64,000 nucleotides of DNA from Macrostomum hystrix (taxonomy: Eukaryota; Platyhelminthes; Macrostomidae): the NCBI GenBank assembly GCA_950097015.1, contig CATNEN010000003.1, positions 12,815,001 to 12,879,000 on the forward strand. Direction: 5' to 3'. Every line of letters begins with the position of its first letter. The stretch's first letter is position 1. A program made the translations under genes and the position numbers. The notes under the pieces are model-generated. The model was not told where the DNA came from. It did not search any database and saw only the letters and a program-made list of their open reading frames with translations. Shown in pieces: positions 11,401-25,375 of the stretch.

Positions 11401-14400
11401 GCTTTGGGGGCTTGTCGTGCAATTTACGTCCTTGAGTACCAACCTACAGGGCACACTGAACAAATGTACACTGCCTGATGATAAGAAAGTCAGGGCATCT
11501 GTGTGCGTGTGTGCTCAGGAGTCAGCCAAATGGGCAGAATTGCCTCCTCATTGGGCTGCGGGTCTAGTGTTACCAAATGATGTGCCATTACCAGCAGCCC
11601 TCCTGCAAATATTATTATTATTATTTTATTTATTGCGAGATTAGATTTGGGATGAGAATTGATTTATTATAAGATTTTTTATGGGGTTTATTAGATAGGA
11701 TTAAAAACATTCCAATAGAAATTCGAGGTTATCATAAAAGTTGTTAGGATTTTCGGATTTTCGGATTTCAACAATTTTCAGAGAAGGGTTTTTAATGTCT
11801 CTCTGTCATTCTATAAGCTTCTAGGTCACCCTTGTGTGGAAAGTAAATACAGGGTGAAATGCTATGCTATAATCAGTATTGGCTGCAAATATTTGACCCT
11901 GTTAAACAGTCTGTTAAGGCCTCCAAAGCATATGCCTGTCATTACTAATTTCCCAAAAATCGTCTTGAGCACTGTTGACCTGTATGGACCCCATCGTCCT
12001 TGCTATATCTTCCCCCGTATATACAAAACTCCAATTGTCAATCTCTAGTCCTCTTCTGCCATTTTCGTCACTTTGATTGATTGATGACTTTATTCAGAGC
12101 AGGTGCACCTTTACTTTAAGTTGCTTGTGTATTATAATACGAGTGTATGTCTATATAGTTGCACATTTCAAGTAGAAAATAATTTATATCTGTTTGAGAC
12201 ATCAAAGACACAACACTTCCATTTTATATCCTGAAGTCACGTCGTTTGAGACACAACACATCCATTTTATATCCTGAAGTCACGTCGTTTGAGACACAAC
12301 AAATCCAATTTATATCCTGAAGTCACGTCGTTTGAGACACAACACTTCCATTTTATATCCTGAAGTCACGTCGTTTGAGACACAACAAATCCAATTTATA
12401 TCCTGCAGTCACGTCGTTTGAGACACAACAAATCCAATTTATATCCTGAAGTCACGTCGTTTGAGACACAACAAATCCAATTTATATCCTGAAGTCACGT
12501 CGTTTGAGACACAACACTACCATTTTATATCCTGCAGTCACGTCGTTTGAGACACAACACATCCATTTTATATCCTGCAGTCACGTCGTTTGAGACACAA
12601 CAAATCCAATTTATATCCTGCAGTCACGTCGTTTGAGACTCAACACATCCATTTTATATCCTGCAGTCACGTCGTTTGAGACACAACACTACCATTTTAT
12701 ATCCTGCAGTCACGTCTTTTGAGACACAACACATCCATTTTTTATCCTGAAGTCACGTCGTTTGAGACACAACACTTCCATTTTATATCCTGCAGTCACG
12801 TCTTTTGAGACACAACACATCCATTTTTTATCCTGAAGTCACGTCGTTTGAGACACAACACTTCCATTTTATATCCTGAAGTCACGTCGTTTGAGACACA
12901 ACACTTCCATTTTATATCCTGAAGTCACGTCGTTTGAGACTCAACACATCCAATTTATATCCTGAAGTCACGTCGTTTGAGACTCAACACATCCATTTTA
13001 TATCCTGAAGTCACGTCGTTTGAGACACAACACTACCATTTTATATCCTGCAGTCACGTCGTTTGAGACACAACACATCCATTTTTTATCCTGCAGTCAC
13101 GTCGTTTGAGACACAACACTTCCATTTTATATCCTGAAGTCACGTCGTTTGAGACACAACACTTCCATTTTATATCCTGAAGTCACGTCGTTTGAGACAC
13201 AACACTTCCATTTTATATCCTGCAGTCACGTCGTTTGAGACACAACACTTCCATTTTATATCCTGCAGTCACGTCGTTTGAGACTCAACACATCCATTTT
13301 ATATCCTGAAGTCACGTCGTTTGAGACTCAACACTTCCATTTTATATCCTGAAGTCACGTCGTTTGAGACTCAACACATCCATTTTATATCCTGAAGTCA
13401 CGTCGTTTGAGACTCAACACATCCATTTTATATCCTGAAGTCACGTCGTTTGAGACACAACACATCCATTTTATATCCTGAAGTCACGTCGTTTGAGACT
13501 CAACACTTCCATTTTATATCCTGAAGTCACGTCGTTTGAGACTCAACACATCCATTTTATATCCTGCAGTCACGTCGTTTGAGACTCAACACTTCCATTT
13601 TATATCCTGAAGTCACGTCGTTTGAGACACAACACTTCCATTTTATATCCTGAAGTCACGTCGTTTGAGACACAACACTTCCATTTTATATCCTGCAGTC
13701 ACGTCGTTTGAGACACAACACTTCCATTTTATATCCTGCAGTCACGTCGTTTGAGACTCAACACATCCATTTTATATCCTGAAGTCACGTCGTTTGAGAC
13801 TCAACACTTCCATTTTATATCCTGAAGTCACGTCGTTTGAGACTCAACACATCCATTTTATATCCTGAAGTCACGTCGTTTGAGACTCAACACATCCATT
13901 TTATATCCTGAAGTCACGTCGTTTGAGACACAACACATCCATTTTATATCCTGAAGTCACGTCGTTTGAGACTCAACACTTCCATTTTATATCCTGAAGT
14001 CACGTCGTTTGAGACTCAACACATCCATTTTATATCCTGAAGTCACGTCGTTTGAGACTCAACACTTCCATTTTATATCCTGAAGTCACGTCGTTTGAGA
14101 CTCAACACATCCATTTTATATCCTGCAGTCACGTCGTTTGAGACACAACACTTCCATTTTATATCCTGCAGTCACGTCGTTTGAGACACAACACTTCCAT
14201 TTTATATCCTGAAGTCACGTCGTTTGAGACACAACACATCCATTTTATATCCTGAAGTCACGTCGTTTGAGATACAACACTTCCATTTTATATCCTGCAG
14301 TCACGTCGTTTGAGACACAACACATCCATTTTATATCCTGCAGTCACGTCGTTTGAGACACAACACTTCCATTTTATATCCTGCAGTCACGTCGTTTGAG

Positions 14401-17400
14401 ACTCAACACATCCATTTTATATCCTGCAGTCACGTCGTTTGAGACTCAACACTTCCATTTTATATCCTGCAGTCACGTCGTTTGAGACACAACACTTCCA
14501 TTTTATATCCTGCAGTCACGTCGTTTGAGACACAACACATCCATTTTATATCCTGCAGTCACGTCGTTTGAGACTCAACACATCCATTTTATATCCTGCA
14601 GTCACGTCGTTTGAGACTCAACACTTCCATTTTATATCCTGAAGTCACGTCGTTTGAGACACAACACTTCCATTTTATATCCTGAAGTCACGTCGTTTGA
14701 GACACAACACATCCATTTTATATCCTGAAGTCACGTCGTTTGAGACACAACACTTCCATTTTATATCCTGCAGTCACGTCGTTTGAGACACAACACATCC
14801 ATTTTATATCCTGAAGTCACGTCGTTTGAGACACAACACATCCATTTTATATCCTGAAGTCACGTCGTTTGAGACACAACACTTCCATTTTATATCCTGA
14901 AGTCACGTCGTTTGAGACTCAACACATCCATTTTATATCCTGAAGTCACGTCGTTTGAGACACAACACATCCATTTTATATCCTGAAGTCACGTCGTTTG
15001 AGACACAACACTTCCATTTTATATCCTGCAGTCACGTCGTTTGAGACACAACAATTCCATTTTATATCCTGCAGTCACGTCGTTTGAGACACAACAATTC
15101 CATTTTATATCCTGCAGTCACGTCGTTTGAGACACAACACATCCATTTTATATCCTGAAGTCACGTCGTTTGAGACTCAACACATCCATTTTATATCCTG
15201 AAGTCACGTCGTTTGAGACACAACACATCCATTTTTTATCCTGCAGTCACGTCGTTTGAGACACAACACTTCCATTTTATATCCTGAAGTCACGTCGTTT
15301 GAGACACAACACTTCCATTTTATATCCTGCAGTCACGTCGTTTGAGACACAACACTTCCATTTTATATCCTGCAGTCACGTCGTTTGAGACACAACACAT
15401 CCATTTTATATCCTGAAGTCACGTCGTTTGAGACACAACAAATCCAATTTATATCCTGCAGTCACGTCGTTTGAGACTCAACACATCCATTTTATATCCT
15501 GAAGTCACGTCGTTTGAGACTCAACACATCCATTTTATATCCTGAAGTCACGTCGTTTGAGACACAACAATTCCATTTTATATCCTGCAGTCACGTCGTT
15601 TGAGACTCAACACATCCATTTTATATCCTGAAGTCACGTCGTTTGAGACTCAACACATCCATTTTATATCCTGAAGTCACGTCGTTTGAGACACAACAAT
15701 TCCATTTTATATCCTGCAGTCACGTCGTTTGAGACTCAACACATCCATTTTATATCCTGAAGTCACGTCGTTTGAGACTCAACACTTCCATTTTATATCC
15801 TGAAGTCACGTCGTTTGAGACACAACAATTCCATTTTATATCCTGCAGTCACGTCGTTTGAGACACAACACTTCCATTTTATATCCTGAAGTCACGTCGT
15901 TTGAGACACAACACTTCCATTTTATATCCTGAAGTCACGTCGTTTGAGACACAACACTTCCATTTTATATCCTGAAGTCACGTCGTTTGAGACTCAACAC
16001 ATCCATTTTATATCCTGAAGTCACGTCGTTTGAGACACAACAATTCCATTTTATTTCCTGCAGTCACGTCGTTTGAGACTCAACACATCCATTTTATATC
16101 CTGCAGTCACGTCGTTTGAGACACAACACATCCATTTTATGTCCTGAAGTCACGTCGTTTGAGACTCAACACATCCATTTTATATCCTGCAGTCACGTCG
16201 TTTGAGACACAACACATCCATTTTATGTCCTGAAGTCACGTCGTTTGAGACTCAACACATCCATTTTATATCCTGCAGTCACGTCGTTTGAGACACAACA
16301 CTTCCATTTTATATCCTGAAGTCACATCATTTGAGACACAAGACTTCCATTTTTTATCCTGAAGTCACGTCGTTTGAGACTCAACACTTCCATTTTTTAT
16401 CCTGCAGTCACGTCGTTTGAGACACAACACATCCATTTTATATCCTGCAGTCACGTCGTTTGAGACACAACACTTCCATTTTATATCCTGAAGTCACATC
16501 ATTTGAGACACAACACTTCCATTTTTTATCCTGAAGTCACGTCGTTTGAGACTCAACACATCCATTTTATATCCTGCAGTCACGTCGTTTGAGACACAAC
16601 ACTTCCATTTTATATCCTGAAGTCACATCATTTGAGACACAACACTTCCATTTTTTATCCTGAAGTCACGTCGTTTGAGACTCAACACTTCCATTTTTTA
16701 TCCTGAAGTCACGTCGTTTGAGACTCAACACATCCATTTTATATCCTGCAGTCACGTCGTTTGAGACACAACACTTCCATTTTATATCCTGAAGTCACAT
16801 CATTTGAGACACAACACATCCATTTTATATCCTGAAGTCACATCATTTGAGACACAACACTTCCATTTTTTATCCTGAAGTCACGTCGTTTGAGACACAA
16901 CACATCCATTTTATATCCTGAAGTCACGTCTTTCGAGACACAACACTTCCATTTTATATCCTGAAGTCACGTCTTTCGAGACACAACACTTCCATTTTAT
17001 ATCCTGAAGTCACGTCTTTCGAGACACAACACTTCCATTTTATATCCTGCAGTCACGTCTTTCGAGACACAACACTTCCATTTTATATCCTGAAGTCACG
17101 TCGTTTGAGACACAACACATCCATTTTATATCCTGAAGTCACGTCGTTTGAGACACAACACTTCCATTTTATATCCTGCAGTCACGTCGTTTGAGACACA
17201 ACACATCCATTTTATATCCTGAAGTCACGTCGTTTGAGACACAACACTTCCATTTTATATCCTGAAGTCACGTCGTTTGAGACACAACACATCCATTTTA
17301 TATCCTGAAGTCACGTCGTTTGAGACACAACACTTCCATTTTATATCCTGCAGTCACGTCGTTTGAGACACAGCACTTCCATTTTATATCCTGCAGTCAC

Positions 17401-20400
17401 GTCGTTTGAGACACAGCACTTCCATTTTATATCCTGCAGTCACGTCGTTTGAGACTCAACACATCCATTTTATATCCTGAAGTCACGTCGTTTGAGACAC
17501 AACACTTCCATTTTATATCCTGCAGTCACGTCGTTTGAGACACAACACTTCCATTTTTTATCCTGAAGTCACGTCGTTTGAGACACAACACTTCCATTTT
17601 ATATCCTGAAGTCACGTCGTTTGAGACACAACACTTCCATTTTATATCCTGCAGTCACGTCGTTTGAGACTCAACACATCCATTTTATATCCTGAAGTCA
17701 CGTCGTTTGAGACACAACACTTCCATTTTATATCCTGCAGTCACGTCGTTTGAGACACAGCACTTCCATTTTATATCCTGCAGTCACGTCGTTTGAGACA
17801 CAACACTTCCATTTTATATCCTGAAGTCACGTCGTTTGAGACTCAACACATCCATTTTATATCCTGAAGTCACGTCGTTTGAGACACAACACTTCCATTT
17901 TATATCCTGCAGTCACGTCGTTTGAGACACAACACTTCCATTTTATATCCTGCAGTCACGTCGTTTGAGACACAACACTTCCATTTTATATCCTGCAGTC
18001 ACGTCGTTTGAGACACAACACTTCCATTTTATATCCTGAAGTCACATAGTTTGAGACACAACACTTCCATTTTATATCCTGCAGTCACGTCTTTCGAGAC
18101 ACAACACTTCCATTTTATATCCTGCAGTCACGTCGTTTGAGACACAACAATTCCATTTTATATCCTGCAGTCACGTCGTTTGAGACACAACAATTCCATT
18201 TTATATCCTGAAGTCACGTCGTTTGAGACACAACACTTCCATTTTATATCCTGCAGTCACGTCGTTTGAGACACAACACATCCATTTTATATCCTGAAGT
18301 CACGTCGTTTGAGACACAACACTTCCATTTTATATCCTGCAGTCACGTCGTTTGAGACACAACAATTCCATTTTATATCCTGCAGTCACGTCGTTTGAGA
18401 CACAACAATTCCATTTTATATCCTGCAGTCACGTCGTTTGAGACACAACACTTCCATTTTATATCCTGAAGTCACGTCGTTTGAGACACAACAATTCCAT
18501 TTTATATCCTGCAGTCACGTCGTTTGAGACTCAACACTTCCATTTTATATCCTGAAGTCACGTCGTTTGAGACACAACAATTCCATTTTATATCCTGCAG
18601 TCACGTCGTTTGAGACACAACACATCCATTTTATATCCTGAAGTCACATAGTTTGAGACACAACACTTCCATTTTATATCCTGCAGTCACGTCGTTTGAG
18701 ACACAACACATCCATTTTATATCCTGAAGTCACATAGTTTGAGACACAACACTTCCATTTTATATCCTGCAGTCACGTCTTTCGAGACACAACACTTCCA
18801 TTTTATATCCTGCAGTCACGTCGTTTGAGACACAACACTTCCATTTTATATCCTGCAGTCACGTCTTTCGAGACACAACACTTCCATTTTATATCCTGCA
18901 GTCACGTCGTTTGAGACACAACACTTCCATTTTATATCCTGAAGTCACGTCGTTTGAGACACAACACATCCATTTTATATCCTGCAGTCACGTCGTTTGA
19001 GACACAACACTTCCATTTTATATCCTGCAGTCACGTCGTTTGAGACACAACAATTCCATTTTATATCCTGAAGTCACGTCGTTTGAGACTCAACACATCC
19101 ATTTTATATCCTGCAGTCACGTCGTTTGAGACACAACAAATCCAATTTATATCCTGCAGTCACGTCGTTTGAGACACAACACATCCATTTTATATCCTGA
19201 AGTCACGTCGTTTGAGACACAACACATCCATTTTATATCCTGCAGTCACGTCGTTTGAGACACAACACTTCCATTTTATATCCTGAAGTCACGTCGTTTG
19301 AGACACAACACTTCCATTTTATATCCTGAAGTCACGTCGTTTGAGACACAACACTTCCATTTTATATCCTGAAGTCACGTCGTTTGAGACACAACACTTC
19401 CATTTTATATCCTGAAGTCACGTCGTTTGAGACACAACACATCCATTTTATATCCTGAAGTCACGTCGTTTGAGACACAACACTTCCATTTTATATCCTG
19501 CAGTCACGTCGTTTGAGACACAACACTTCCATTTTATATCCTGAAGTCACGTCGTTTGAGACACAACACATCCATTTTATATCCTGAAGTCACGTCGTTT
19601 GAGACACAACACTTCCATTTTATATCCTGCAGTCACGTCGTTTGAGACACAACACTTCCATTTTATATCCTGCAGTCACGTCGTTTGAGACACAACACTT
19701 CCATTTTATATCCTGCAGTCACGTCGTTTGAGACACAACACTTCCATTTTATATCCTGCAGTCACGTCGTTTGAGACACAACACTTCCATTTTATATCCT
19801 GAAGTCACATAGTTTGAGACACAACACTTCCATTTTATATCCTGAAGTCACGTCGTTTGAGACACAACAATTCCATTTTATATCCTGCAGTCACGTCGTT
19901 TGAGACACAACACATCCATTTTATATCCTGAAGTCACGTCTTTCGAGACACAACACTTCCATTTTATATCCTGAAGTCACGTCTTTCGAGACACAACACT
20001 TCCATTTTATATCCTGAAGTCACGTCGTTTGAGACTCAACACATCCATTTTATATCCTGAAGTCACGTCGTTTGAGACACAACACTTCCATTTTATATCC
20101 TGAAGTCACGTCGTTTGAGACACGAAACTTCCATTTTATATCCTGAAGTCACGTCGTTTGAGACTCAACACATCCATTTTATATCCTGAAGTCACGTCGT
20201 TTGAGACTCAACACATCCATTTTATATCCTGAAGTCACGTCGTTTGAGACACAACACTTCCATTTTATATCCTGAAGTCACGTCGTTTGAGACTCAACAC
20301 ATCCATTTTATATCCTGAAGTCACGTCGTTTGAGACACAACACTTCCATTTTATATCCTGAAGTCACGTCGTTTGAGACTCAACACATCCATTTTATATC

Positions 20401-21915
20401 CTGAAGTCACGTCGTTTGAGACACAACAATTCCATTTTATTTCCTGCAGTCACGTCGTTTGAGACACAACACATCCATTTTATATCCTGAAGTCACGTCG
20501 TTTGAGACTCAACACTTCCATTTTATATCCTGCAGTCACGTCGTTTGAGACACAACACTACCATTTTATATCCTGAAGTCACGTCGTTTGAGACTCAACA
20601 CATCCATTTTATATCCTGAAGTCACGTCGTTTGAGACACGAAACTTCCATTTTAATATCCTGAAGTAACTTCGTTTGAGGACACATCCATTTTAACACTA
20701 GAAGACAAACACTAATATTATTTGAAGTCCTTAAAACAAGACAAAATATTTTTAAGTCGTCAAAAATAATATCTCGATAGTAAGACTGACTGCTACTTTT
20801 CTGGCAATGTTTCGTAAAGTCCCGATGCTTAATTTTTTTTTAAAGATAATATACGAGGGATATACGTTTTTCTGTGAGGTTATGCATTCTGAGTGCACCA
20901 AAATTGCGTGATCAAAAATGTAATTAACAAAAATATTTCGTGTTAGTGTCATTTTAAAGATTTTAAAGATTTGACCTAAATTATTTAATCTTGTTCGCTT
21001 GAACAAGTATAGAAATTGTAGGCTCTATATTCGACTATAGATTTGCAATGCTTTTGAAGCAAAAAAACAAGATAAAACCTTGTGTTAGATCCTCATTTTC
21101 ATTAGCATTTTTGTAGGATTTCTCAAATTAAATTTTCTTGTTTTGCTTCCTGCCAGCTAATTTTATCCATTCATTTTGACAGGCCTTTTCATTTTGGGTC
21201 TTACGGGCTTATATCTGTGCCTTTTAACTATTTCCCAAAGAATTCTACTCCCTTTAAATCAACATGCCTTCAAATCCTCATCCCATTAAATCCTCATCCC
21301 TTCAAATCCTCATTTCTTTAAATCCTTATCCCTTCAAATCGTCCTTTCAAAATCCTCTAATTCTCTAATCCTTATCCTTCCGATTCTCAGGTCCAAATCC
21401 GACCCTGGCGACTGTCAGACTCAGACTTTGTCCTTGACTCCAGCCAAGCGTTGGATCCGCGCAAGACGATCTTTGTCGGCGGCGTGCCCAGACCTCTGAG
21501 AGCCTTCGAACTGGCCAGCATCATGAACAATCTCTACGGCGGCGTCTGCTACGCCGGCATTGACACGGATCCGGAGCTGAAATATCCTAAAGGTGCGGGT
21601 AGAGTTGCATTCAGCAGCCAGCAGAGCTACATAGCTGCCATCAGTGCCAGATTTGTCCAGCTGCGACACAGCGACATCGACAAGCGAGTTGAAGTGAAGC
21701 CCTACGTCCTGGACGACCAACTTTGCGACGAATGCGGCGGCGCCATGTGCGGAGGCAAATTCGCGCCGTTCTTCTGCGCTAACGTCACCTGCCTGCAGTA
21801 CTACTGCGACCACTGCTGGGCCGTCATACACGACCAGGCCTCTGGTAGGCAGTTTCACAAGCCGCTGGTTAAGGAGGGCGCCGATAGGCCCCGAACTGTG
21901 CCGTTCCGCTGGTGA
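7532..21915 (+). CDS. CPEB: CPEB2-4/Orb2-type cytoplasmic polyadenylation element-binding protein, four exons
   Basis: This RNA-binding protein regulates translation and poly(A) tail length of mRNAs with U-rich 3' UTR elements. Exons are 7532-8696, 9121-9210, 11116-11234 and 21391-21915. Phases are compatible and give 632 residues from the ATG at 7532. An ATG at 7601 is an alternative start, and 5' exons cannot be excluded. Exon 1 encodes a low-complexity Gln/His/Asn/Ser N-terminus with 14 consecutive Gln (residues 303-316). It ends inside RRM1 (SRKVFVGGLPPDID). Exons 2 and 3 complete RRM1 (WPHK, YFPPKG, CVSSPTMKDKP). Exon 4 carries RRM2 (DPRKTIFVGGVPRPLRAFEL, GAGRVAF) and the ZZ zinc-binding domain (CDECGG, CANVTCLQYYC, ending FRW). 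The core is very close to vertebrate CPEB2-4 and fly Orb2. Intron 3 is 10.2 kb, mostly minisatellite. Confidence 0.95.
8438..8479 (+). repeat. (CAG)14 coding polyglutamine tract
   Basis: An uninterrupted run of 14 CAG codons encodes polyglutamine in the N-terminal low-complexity region of the CPEB gene. Shorter CAG runs lie at about 7917, 8080 and 8140. In Orb2 and Aplysia CPEB the Gln-rich N-terminus forms functional amyloid-like oligomers. Whether this one does is inference. Confidence 0.95.
8697..9120. other. CPEB intron 1
   Basis: Donor gtttgt and acceptor cttcgcag flank 424 bp of AT-rich DNA. I see no array or mobile element in it, an exception among introns of this size in the window. 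Confidence 0.7.
9366..9877. mobile_element. Non-autonomous hAT-like element with internal tandem repeat
   Basis: The left end tagggccggcaaact and the right end agtatgccgacccctg are imperfect inverted repeats. They match the cagggGtcggcaaac end known from Tip100/Charlie-like hAT elements. The element is flanked by an exact 8-bp duplication, gtttatga, at 9358-9365 and 9878-9885, the hAT hallmark. Subterminal sequence is GC-rich (ggcccgcgggcc). The interior, about 9450-9780, is a tandem repeat of tctcatctctcccctg units. No transposase ORF is present. It sits in CPEB intron 2. Confidence 0.88.
9886..10529. other. CPEB intron 2, unique part
   Basis: AT-rich intron sequence with no recognised feature. 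Confidence 0.4.
10545..10790 (+). mobile_element. SINE family A, 5'-degraded copy
   Basis: It contains the B-box region ggtcgggggttcgattcccg. The body has landmarks shared with the copies at 46330 and 28395: tttgtgtcctttagcaag, ccagtccatggactgaacag and cgtacgcagcctt. The tRNA-like A-box end is eroded. It lies in CPEB intron 2. Confidence 0.8.
11293..11640 (+). mobile_element. SINE family B, full-length copy
   Basis: A tRNA-like head (tggcacagcggttaacgc as A box, gagttcgattccg as B box) is followed by the family-B body and an (ATT)n tail near 11607-11627. Near-identical sequence flanks it: tgagattggatttg before and cgagattagatttg after, a likely imperfect target-site duplication of about 14 bp. 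It lies at the start of the 10.2-kb CPEB intron 3. Confidence 0.88.
11645..12195. other. CPEB intron 3, left unique part
   Basis: Intron sequence between the SINE and the 43-bp array. No coding potential is recognised. Confidence 0.45.
12200..20690. repeat. 43-bp minisatellite array of about 8.5 kb in CPEB intron 3
   Basis: Roughly 197 head-to-tail copies of a 43-bp unit share cores tcacgtcgtttgagac and ccattttatatcctg. Variable positions are gaagt/gcagt, gacac/gactc, cttcc/catcc/aatcc/ctacc and cgtcgttt/cgtctttc/catcattt/catagttt. Higher-order structure is visible: an 11-unit block (473 bp) starting near 13261 recurs exactly from 13734. The catcattt variants cluster at 16320-16850 and the ctttc variants at 16920-17060. 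Units decay only at the extreme right edge (20640-20690). Confidence 0.98.
20691..21390. other. CPEB intron 3, right unique part
   Basis: AT-rich DNA. A small degenerate repeat of the form tccttcaaatcctcatccc occupies about 21245-21375, just before the acceptor. Confidence 0.5.
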
Positions 21916-22010
21916 TTCGGTGGTGAAAAATGAGAAAATTGGTTGCATTGTCAATTAGGAAACATTATTTAGACGATATTTATTTAGTGCACAGCCGCTA
22001 ACAGGCTAAA

Positions 22011-22345
22011 AACAGGGGGGTGGCAGAGCGGTTGACGCGTTTGCCTCTCTCGCCAAGGTCCATAAGTCTCATTAAATTGGCACGCAGCCGCGGAGAGAAG
22101 TGTTGGGGGCTTGTCGTGAAATTTACGTCTTTGAGGGCCAACCTCCAAGGCACAGTGAGAGTGTACACTGCCTAACGATAAGAAATTCAGGGCAGATGTA
22201 CACACCTGTGTGAGCGTGTGCCTATACGTACGGTATCTGTGTGCTTGTGTGTGCTCAGGAGTCAGCGGAATGGGCAGAATTGCCTCCTCGCTGGCTGCGG
22301 GTCTAGTGTCACTAAATAATGCGCCAGTCCTCGCAGTCCTCCTGC
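22011..22345 (+). mobile_element. SINE family B copy downstream of CPEB
   Basis: It has the head gtggcagagcggttgacgcg and the family-B body (cttgtcgtgaaatttacgtc, gtgtacactgcctaacgat, gtgctcaggagtcagc). A short internal expansion of gtgtg-rich sequence lies near 22210-22250. It lies 96 bp after the CPEB stop, so it may be part of the 3' UTR. Confidence 0.85.
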
Positions 22346-25300
22346 AAATATGAAATTAAATTATTAGGTAGTAGAAAACTATAAAAAAACTAATCATTAC
22401 TCATTTTTCAACCGTCCGTTTCGAAGCTATGACTTACGTTTTAGAAGCAATCGCTTATAGACAATTAGATCAGTAAATTAGCTCGTAGTTTTTTGGTGTC
22501 GGGTGATATTATAACGATATCCTAAGGTAAAAATGTTAATCACTTTTGTATCACCATTTTTTCGAATTCAATGAACTTGTGGTTTCTACATTTATTTTCT
22601 GTTTTTTACGAGTATTCACTTCGTCGTTTTTTTTGTTTTTTTATGTGGTTTTATTGTTAAAATCTTCGCGTCAATCTTGATTTAAAATGGTCCTTTAAAT
22701 TACTTGATGGGAGCAACTTTTATCTCAATGTCTTCATATTGCGTTTTCTATTTCTTTCTCGTAGTTAAAGCATAGTTAAAGCTTCATCACAGATTATTTT
22801 GAAATAAAGAGAAATACAGAGCCCGTCTAGATCCGCAAATTTATTTACACGCAATTTAGTATTTTTTTCCAAAGTTTGTTATAATGGTTTGCGATTAAAT
22901 TGCATCAAGGCATTGGGTCAACTGGTGTGTTTTTCTAATAATGATGTCTATTTACATCGTTTTTTATTTATATACAAAAGATCTAGATATTATATTCTGC
23001 ATTTTGTTATAGACGCTATGTAATAGTTGTAAAAGTCCTACATTAATATACAGGTTAAATGTTTTTTCGATATTCAGATTTTTAAAGCCATGCTTGACTA
23101 CACAGCCATAAAGTGACTTGTGTCATAATATTCTGAAGATATTACTGACATACCCTATTCAGTAGAGTGAATCGAAAGATTTTCTTTTTTTGCTAGCTTT
23201 TTCTGTTGAAGTGGCACGTATTTAGCGGCTGTTAATGTGAGTGTGTTATGATATTATTATAATAAGGCAATATATACATTTATATACATTTTCTGGTGTT
23301 GTTCTTATTTTTATACTCATTTTCTGATATTCACTTTGTTTTAGTTAGCTGTACCTGTAACATCAAATGTTATATATGATGGCATTCTAGTCAGATTTCA
23401 AATGAATTTTATTGCAAAACTCGTCACTTTTTTCAGCTGTGCACTTAAATTCAATGCGAGCTAATTTGTGATATTATTTGTTATTTATCAGCAACAAATA
23501 TTTATTGGTGATCGGTGTGATATTGTCTTCTATACGGTAGAGCAGTTTCGTATTTGGCGCGTTCTTTCCTTTCCTTTATTAAAGCTTTCTGAATTCTAAT
23601 GATAAAGATTTTCTTTTCTTCATGTTTTTGATTTTTGTTTACTCAAGAAAGTTAACAAAAAACTATTGTTAAGGAAATCAACCAATTAAATCAAGCGAAA
23701 CATATATCGTTGCTGCTTCTTAAAGTTTGGTAACAGATTTCTTGAGTAAATAATTCAACTGATTTCTGAGCTACGTGCTTAAAACAAAAAATTATTTATT
23801 TTTTACGTTACAATTTTTTCTGATCAATTATTTCTAATTCTACTTCCCCCTAACAGTATATACAGTATTTTGTATTATTTGTTTTCTTAGTCCTAGTCAT
23901 ACTAGTCAAATCTGTGCACTTTTTATACATATTTGTTATATTGATAAATTTTCGATTGGTCAGGCCATTTTATTTGTTGTTTACAATTTTGTTATAATCA
24001 TGTACATGTCTTTGGTATCGCTTGTCCTAGTCACTACCAGTGTGTTGCTTCGCACGTATATTCAAAACTTGAAAGTGATTTTGTAATTTGTTTTTGTTTT
24101 CAGAAAAAGCATTAGATTTCATAATACCTTTGTTATTGCCAATCGCAATTTTCTAAGAATTTTTGTTCCTTATTTTATTTCTAGACAATTTTTTTTCTAC
24201 TCGCGCACGTACTACATGATACAAATATTTAACATAATTTTTATGGTTTTCATTATCTTCTTATAAAGCTATCTTGTTTAATTAAATCTGTAGTCTAAAC
24301 TCAAGCTTCAGACATGAGGAGGTCGATCATTTTCGGTATATTTTTTGTTTTTATTACTACTTACGGTATCTTATTTTACTACATAGTACGATACTTGGAG
24401 CTTGGGAAAACTGTATGACAAAAATGAAAAAAATAGGTCAGTTGATGATTTTTCTGACGAAAACCTTTCATAGAAACGGAAAATGAAATCTGTGTATTCT
24501 ACGCTTTTCTATACATATCGGGGTAATCATTATCATTAATTGCCAACAACAAACTGCTTTTCTAAATTGTCAAGCAGTTTATTTTTTAACTTTGTTATTT
24601 AATTGTCGCGATCGTATTTAGATTTTTGTCACATTGTAAAATTTAGTCGCTAAGTACTGATTAGTTTCGTACTGTACTATACACTAAGTACTGTACTGTC
24701 TCGTCCATGTCTTGTTGAAGTCTTTAAGAAACGCCTAAATTGGACTGCTTTATTTCGTTATACTCAGAATGCAAATTTTTTAAATGATAATCCTTAAAGT
24801 TCAGTAGAAATAGTGGTAAAATGTTTATTTTAGTTATTCTTTATCATATACTTCCCGACTTTTAAGTTTTAACAACTCTTATGGGGTTTTTCATGTTTTA
24901 CTACTGGTAAGATTTATTTATCATAAAAAAATCTAATTTGGGACCTAAAAAACTGTTTACAACTAAAGTTTGACTGTTTATACGATTTTTATGCTCTTTA
25001 CACTGTTTCCTATACAGAATTAGCTAGTGCTAAGTTTTCGTACCGAATCTATAGCTGTGTTGCTAATAGTCATTGTTTTGTTTTGTTTTAATGACGCCGT
25101 TTAACAAATGATAAATGTTGATTATTCATCACGTCAGTTTTTGGTTCTAAAAACTAGCTATTATATAACCTTCCTTTTTGTTTGTTTTGTTTTAATAATT
25201 TTTAAACAATCCCTTTTATAAAACTTTTGCTATGTTTGTTGAGGAAATACAGCAATTTCTGCACCAAATAACGTTTTATATTTCTGTCTTTTTGTCGTGT

Positions 25301-25375
25301 TTGCTAATTGATATTATTTGATATTTAAAATAATGTTTTCAAGATTTGGTTTTCAAGAATTACTCATTTCTATGT
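22346..25375. other. AT-rich DNA downstream of CPEB
   Basis: About 3 kb, very T-rich on the plus strand, with no coding region. It could be a long 3' UTR of the CPEB gene. AATAAA-like hexamers occur (for example near 22804), but the end of the transcript cannot be fixed. Confidence 0.4.

Noticed and set aside
12200-20690. CRISPR-like repeat array
   Set aside because: The array is continuous 43-bp tandem units without unique spacers, inside an intron of an animal gene.
21421-21954. 177-codon ORF antisense to CPEB exon 4
   Set aside because: Shadow of the strongly conserved RRM2/ZZ exon; no recognisable domain.
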